A program made the position numbers and the translations under genes. Below the pieces are notes generated by a model, which had not been told where the DNA came from, searched no databases, and saw only the letters and a program-made list of their open reading frames with translations. Of a stretch of DNA of 64,000 nucleotides, positions 63,598 to 64,000 are shown piece after piece (within the stretch, counting starts at the first letter, position 1; every line of letters starts with the position of its first letter). The DNA comes from Amanita rubescens (lineage: Eukaryota; Basidiomycota; Agaricomycetes; Agaricales; Amanitaceae), in the NCBI GenBank assembly GCA_015039365.1, contig WION01000012.1, positions 1-64,000 of the forward strand, read 5' to 3'.

Positions 63598-64000
63598 GCA
63601 TTGACACCTCATCCAAGAAAATGTAGTTTACTCCTTGTGTACAAACCTGTGTCATTGTTTTTGTTGTCTGGGCTTCACCATTCATGTCATTAATTCCCAA
63701 AACAGAGTGATATGCGGAACCTGATATCAAAGCTGCTGCTGACCCTGTAGGTGCAACTACTACAAATTGATATGCTTCTTGCCTAATCTCAAAATATTTG
63801 CATAGAGCTGTTAATACTTGTGTTTTACCAGTACCACCCATTCCACCAATGTACATTTTCAGGGGTTCTGAGTTAGGTAACACAACATGATTTGCAATGA
63901 TTTTAAAAGCATATTCCTGTTCTTCATTAAGTTTATAATCCTGACATATGTAATCAATACATGTACAGGTATTATGACCTGTGGTATACTCCTAATGTAG
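63598..64000 (-). pseudogene. Helitron helicase, N-terminal lobe (partial, window edge)
   Basis: LNEEQEYAFKIIANHVVLPN, then Walker A in MYIGGMGGTGKTQVLTAL, motif Ia FVVVAPTGSAAALISGSAYH and Walker B VNYIFLDEVSML. The last residue abuts the Tc1 insertion. The order and wording are those of Pif1-superfamily helicases carried by Helitrons. The protein continues upstream beyond the window. Within this piece the frame is intact. Confidence 0.85.

Larger units (their letters stand above)
54304..64000 (-). mobile_element. Helitron-type element, heavily rearranged, continues past window
   Basis: A minus-strand protein with a Pif1-like helicase followed by a USP-like domain can be followed from the window edge: 64000-63598, 62436-61675, 55904-55800, an inverted block at 55088-55790, and 55092-54304. 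Rolling-circle elements of basidiomycetes encode such helicases. The HUH nuclease (Rep) part would lie N-terminal, beyond 64000, so class assignment rests on the helicase type. Insertions in nesting order: Gypsy (55905-61669) and Tc1 (62437-63595) both lie in helicase exons, and a hAT-like element lies inside the Gypsy. Composition is AT-rich compared with the left of the window. Helitron termini (5' TC, 3' hairpin plus CTRR) were not found. Confidence 0.7.

Noticed and set aside
1..64000. CRISPR array, rRNA or bacterial operon
   Set aside because: No regularly spaced direct repeats with unique spacers, no rRNA-like conserved blocks, and intron-bearing eukaryotic genes throughout.

Overview
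The window looks like an accessory, transposon-rich region of a mushroom-type basidiomycete (Agaricomycetes). The evidence is genes with many introns of about 45-65 bp, and fungal families typical of that group: an Spt5-like NGN/KOW protein, an HNH_2-type nuclease, an OrsD (DUF3505) protein, a TET/JBP-like dioxygenase, a chromodomain Gypsy element, hAT and Copia elements, and a Helitron-type helicase with a USP-like domain. There are no prokaryotic operons, CRISPR arrays or rRNA genes. No tRNA could be supported by eye.

Left part (1-24 kb): a seven-helix membrane protein gene (1329-2451, minus) and an HNH nuclease gene (7553-8888, plus). The HNH gene lies between two inward-pointing copies of a small secreted-protein gene (6587-7239 minus and 9219-9706 plus). 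The plus copy is cut off in its third exon by a repeat carrying a piece of the autophagy gene ATG18. Around these lies a patchwork of repeated fragments: three ATG18 pieces, four copies of an unidentified unit (R2), kinesin pieces, a broken TFIIS gene and several unidentified spliced genes or remnants.

Middle (24-45 kb): a headless piece of the cohesin gene SMC1 (24.0-29.5 kb, minus) is split by a 2,328-bp foldback element. Its arms are exactly 1,049 bp each and it sits in an 8-bp target duplication. Beside it lie a decaying hAT transposase (29.6-31.7 kb), an Spt5-like gene open over eight exons (32.06-35.11 kb), a degenerate Copia element (35.8-39.1 kb), a TET/JBP-like Fe(II)/2-oxoglutarate dioxygenase gene (40.06-41.23 kb) and an unidentified spliced gene (41.4-42.2 kb). 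The segment 43.4-44.4 kb is an inverted copy of 13.6-14.6 kb.

Right part (45-64 kb): decayed pieces of four conserved housekeeping genes in a row (ATG18, EXO70, kinesin-14, WDR59), then a long multi-exon OrsD-type gene (49.75-53.99 kb). The end of the window is a Helitron-type element on the minus strand (about 54.3 kb to beyond the edge) with layered damage. A Gypsy chromovirus (55905-61669, target duplication ACCAA) sits in its helicase. Inside the Gypsy lie a hAT-like element carrying host-like coding sequence (56850-58402, 8-bp duplication) and a solo-LTR-like block. A Tc1 element (62437-63595, TA duplication) also interrupts the helicase, and the C-terminal helicase block is inverted.

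Most coding content is mobile or broken. The likely functional genes are the membrane protein, HNH nuclease, minus-strand secreted protein, Spt5-like protein, dioxygenase and OrsD-type protein. No coherent multi-gene pathway is visible. All similarities were judged by eye, without database searches.
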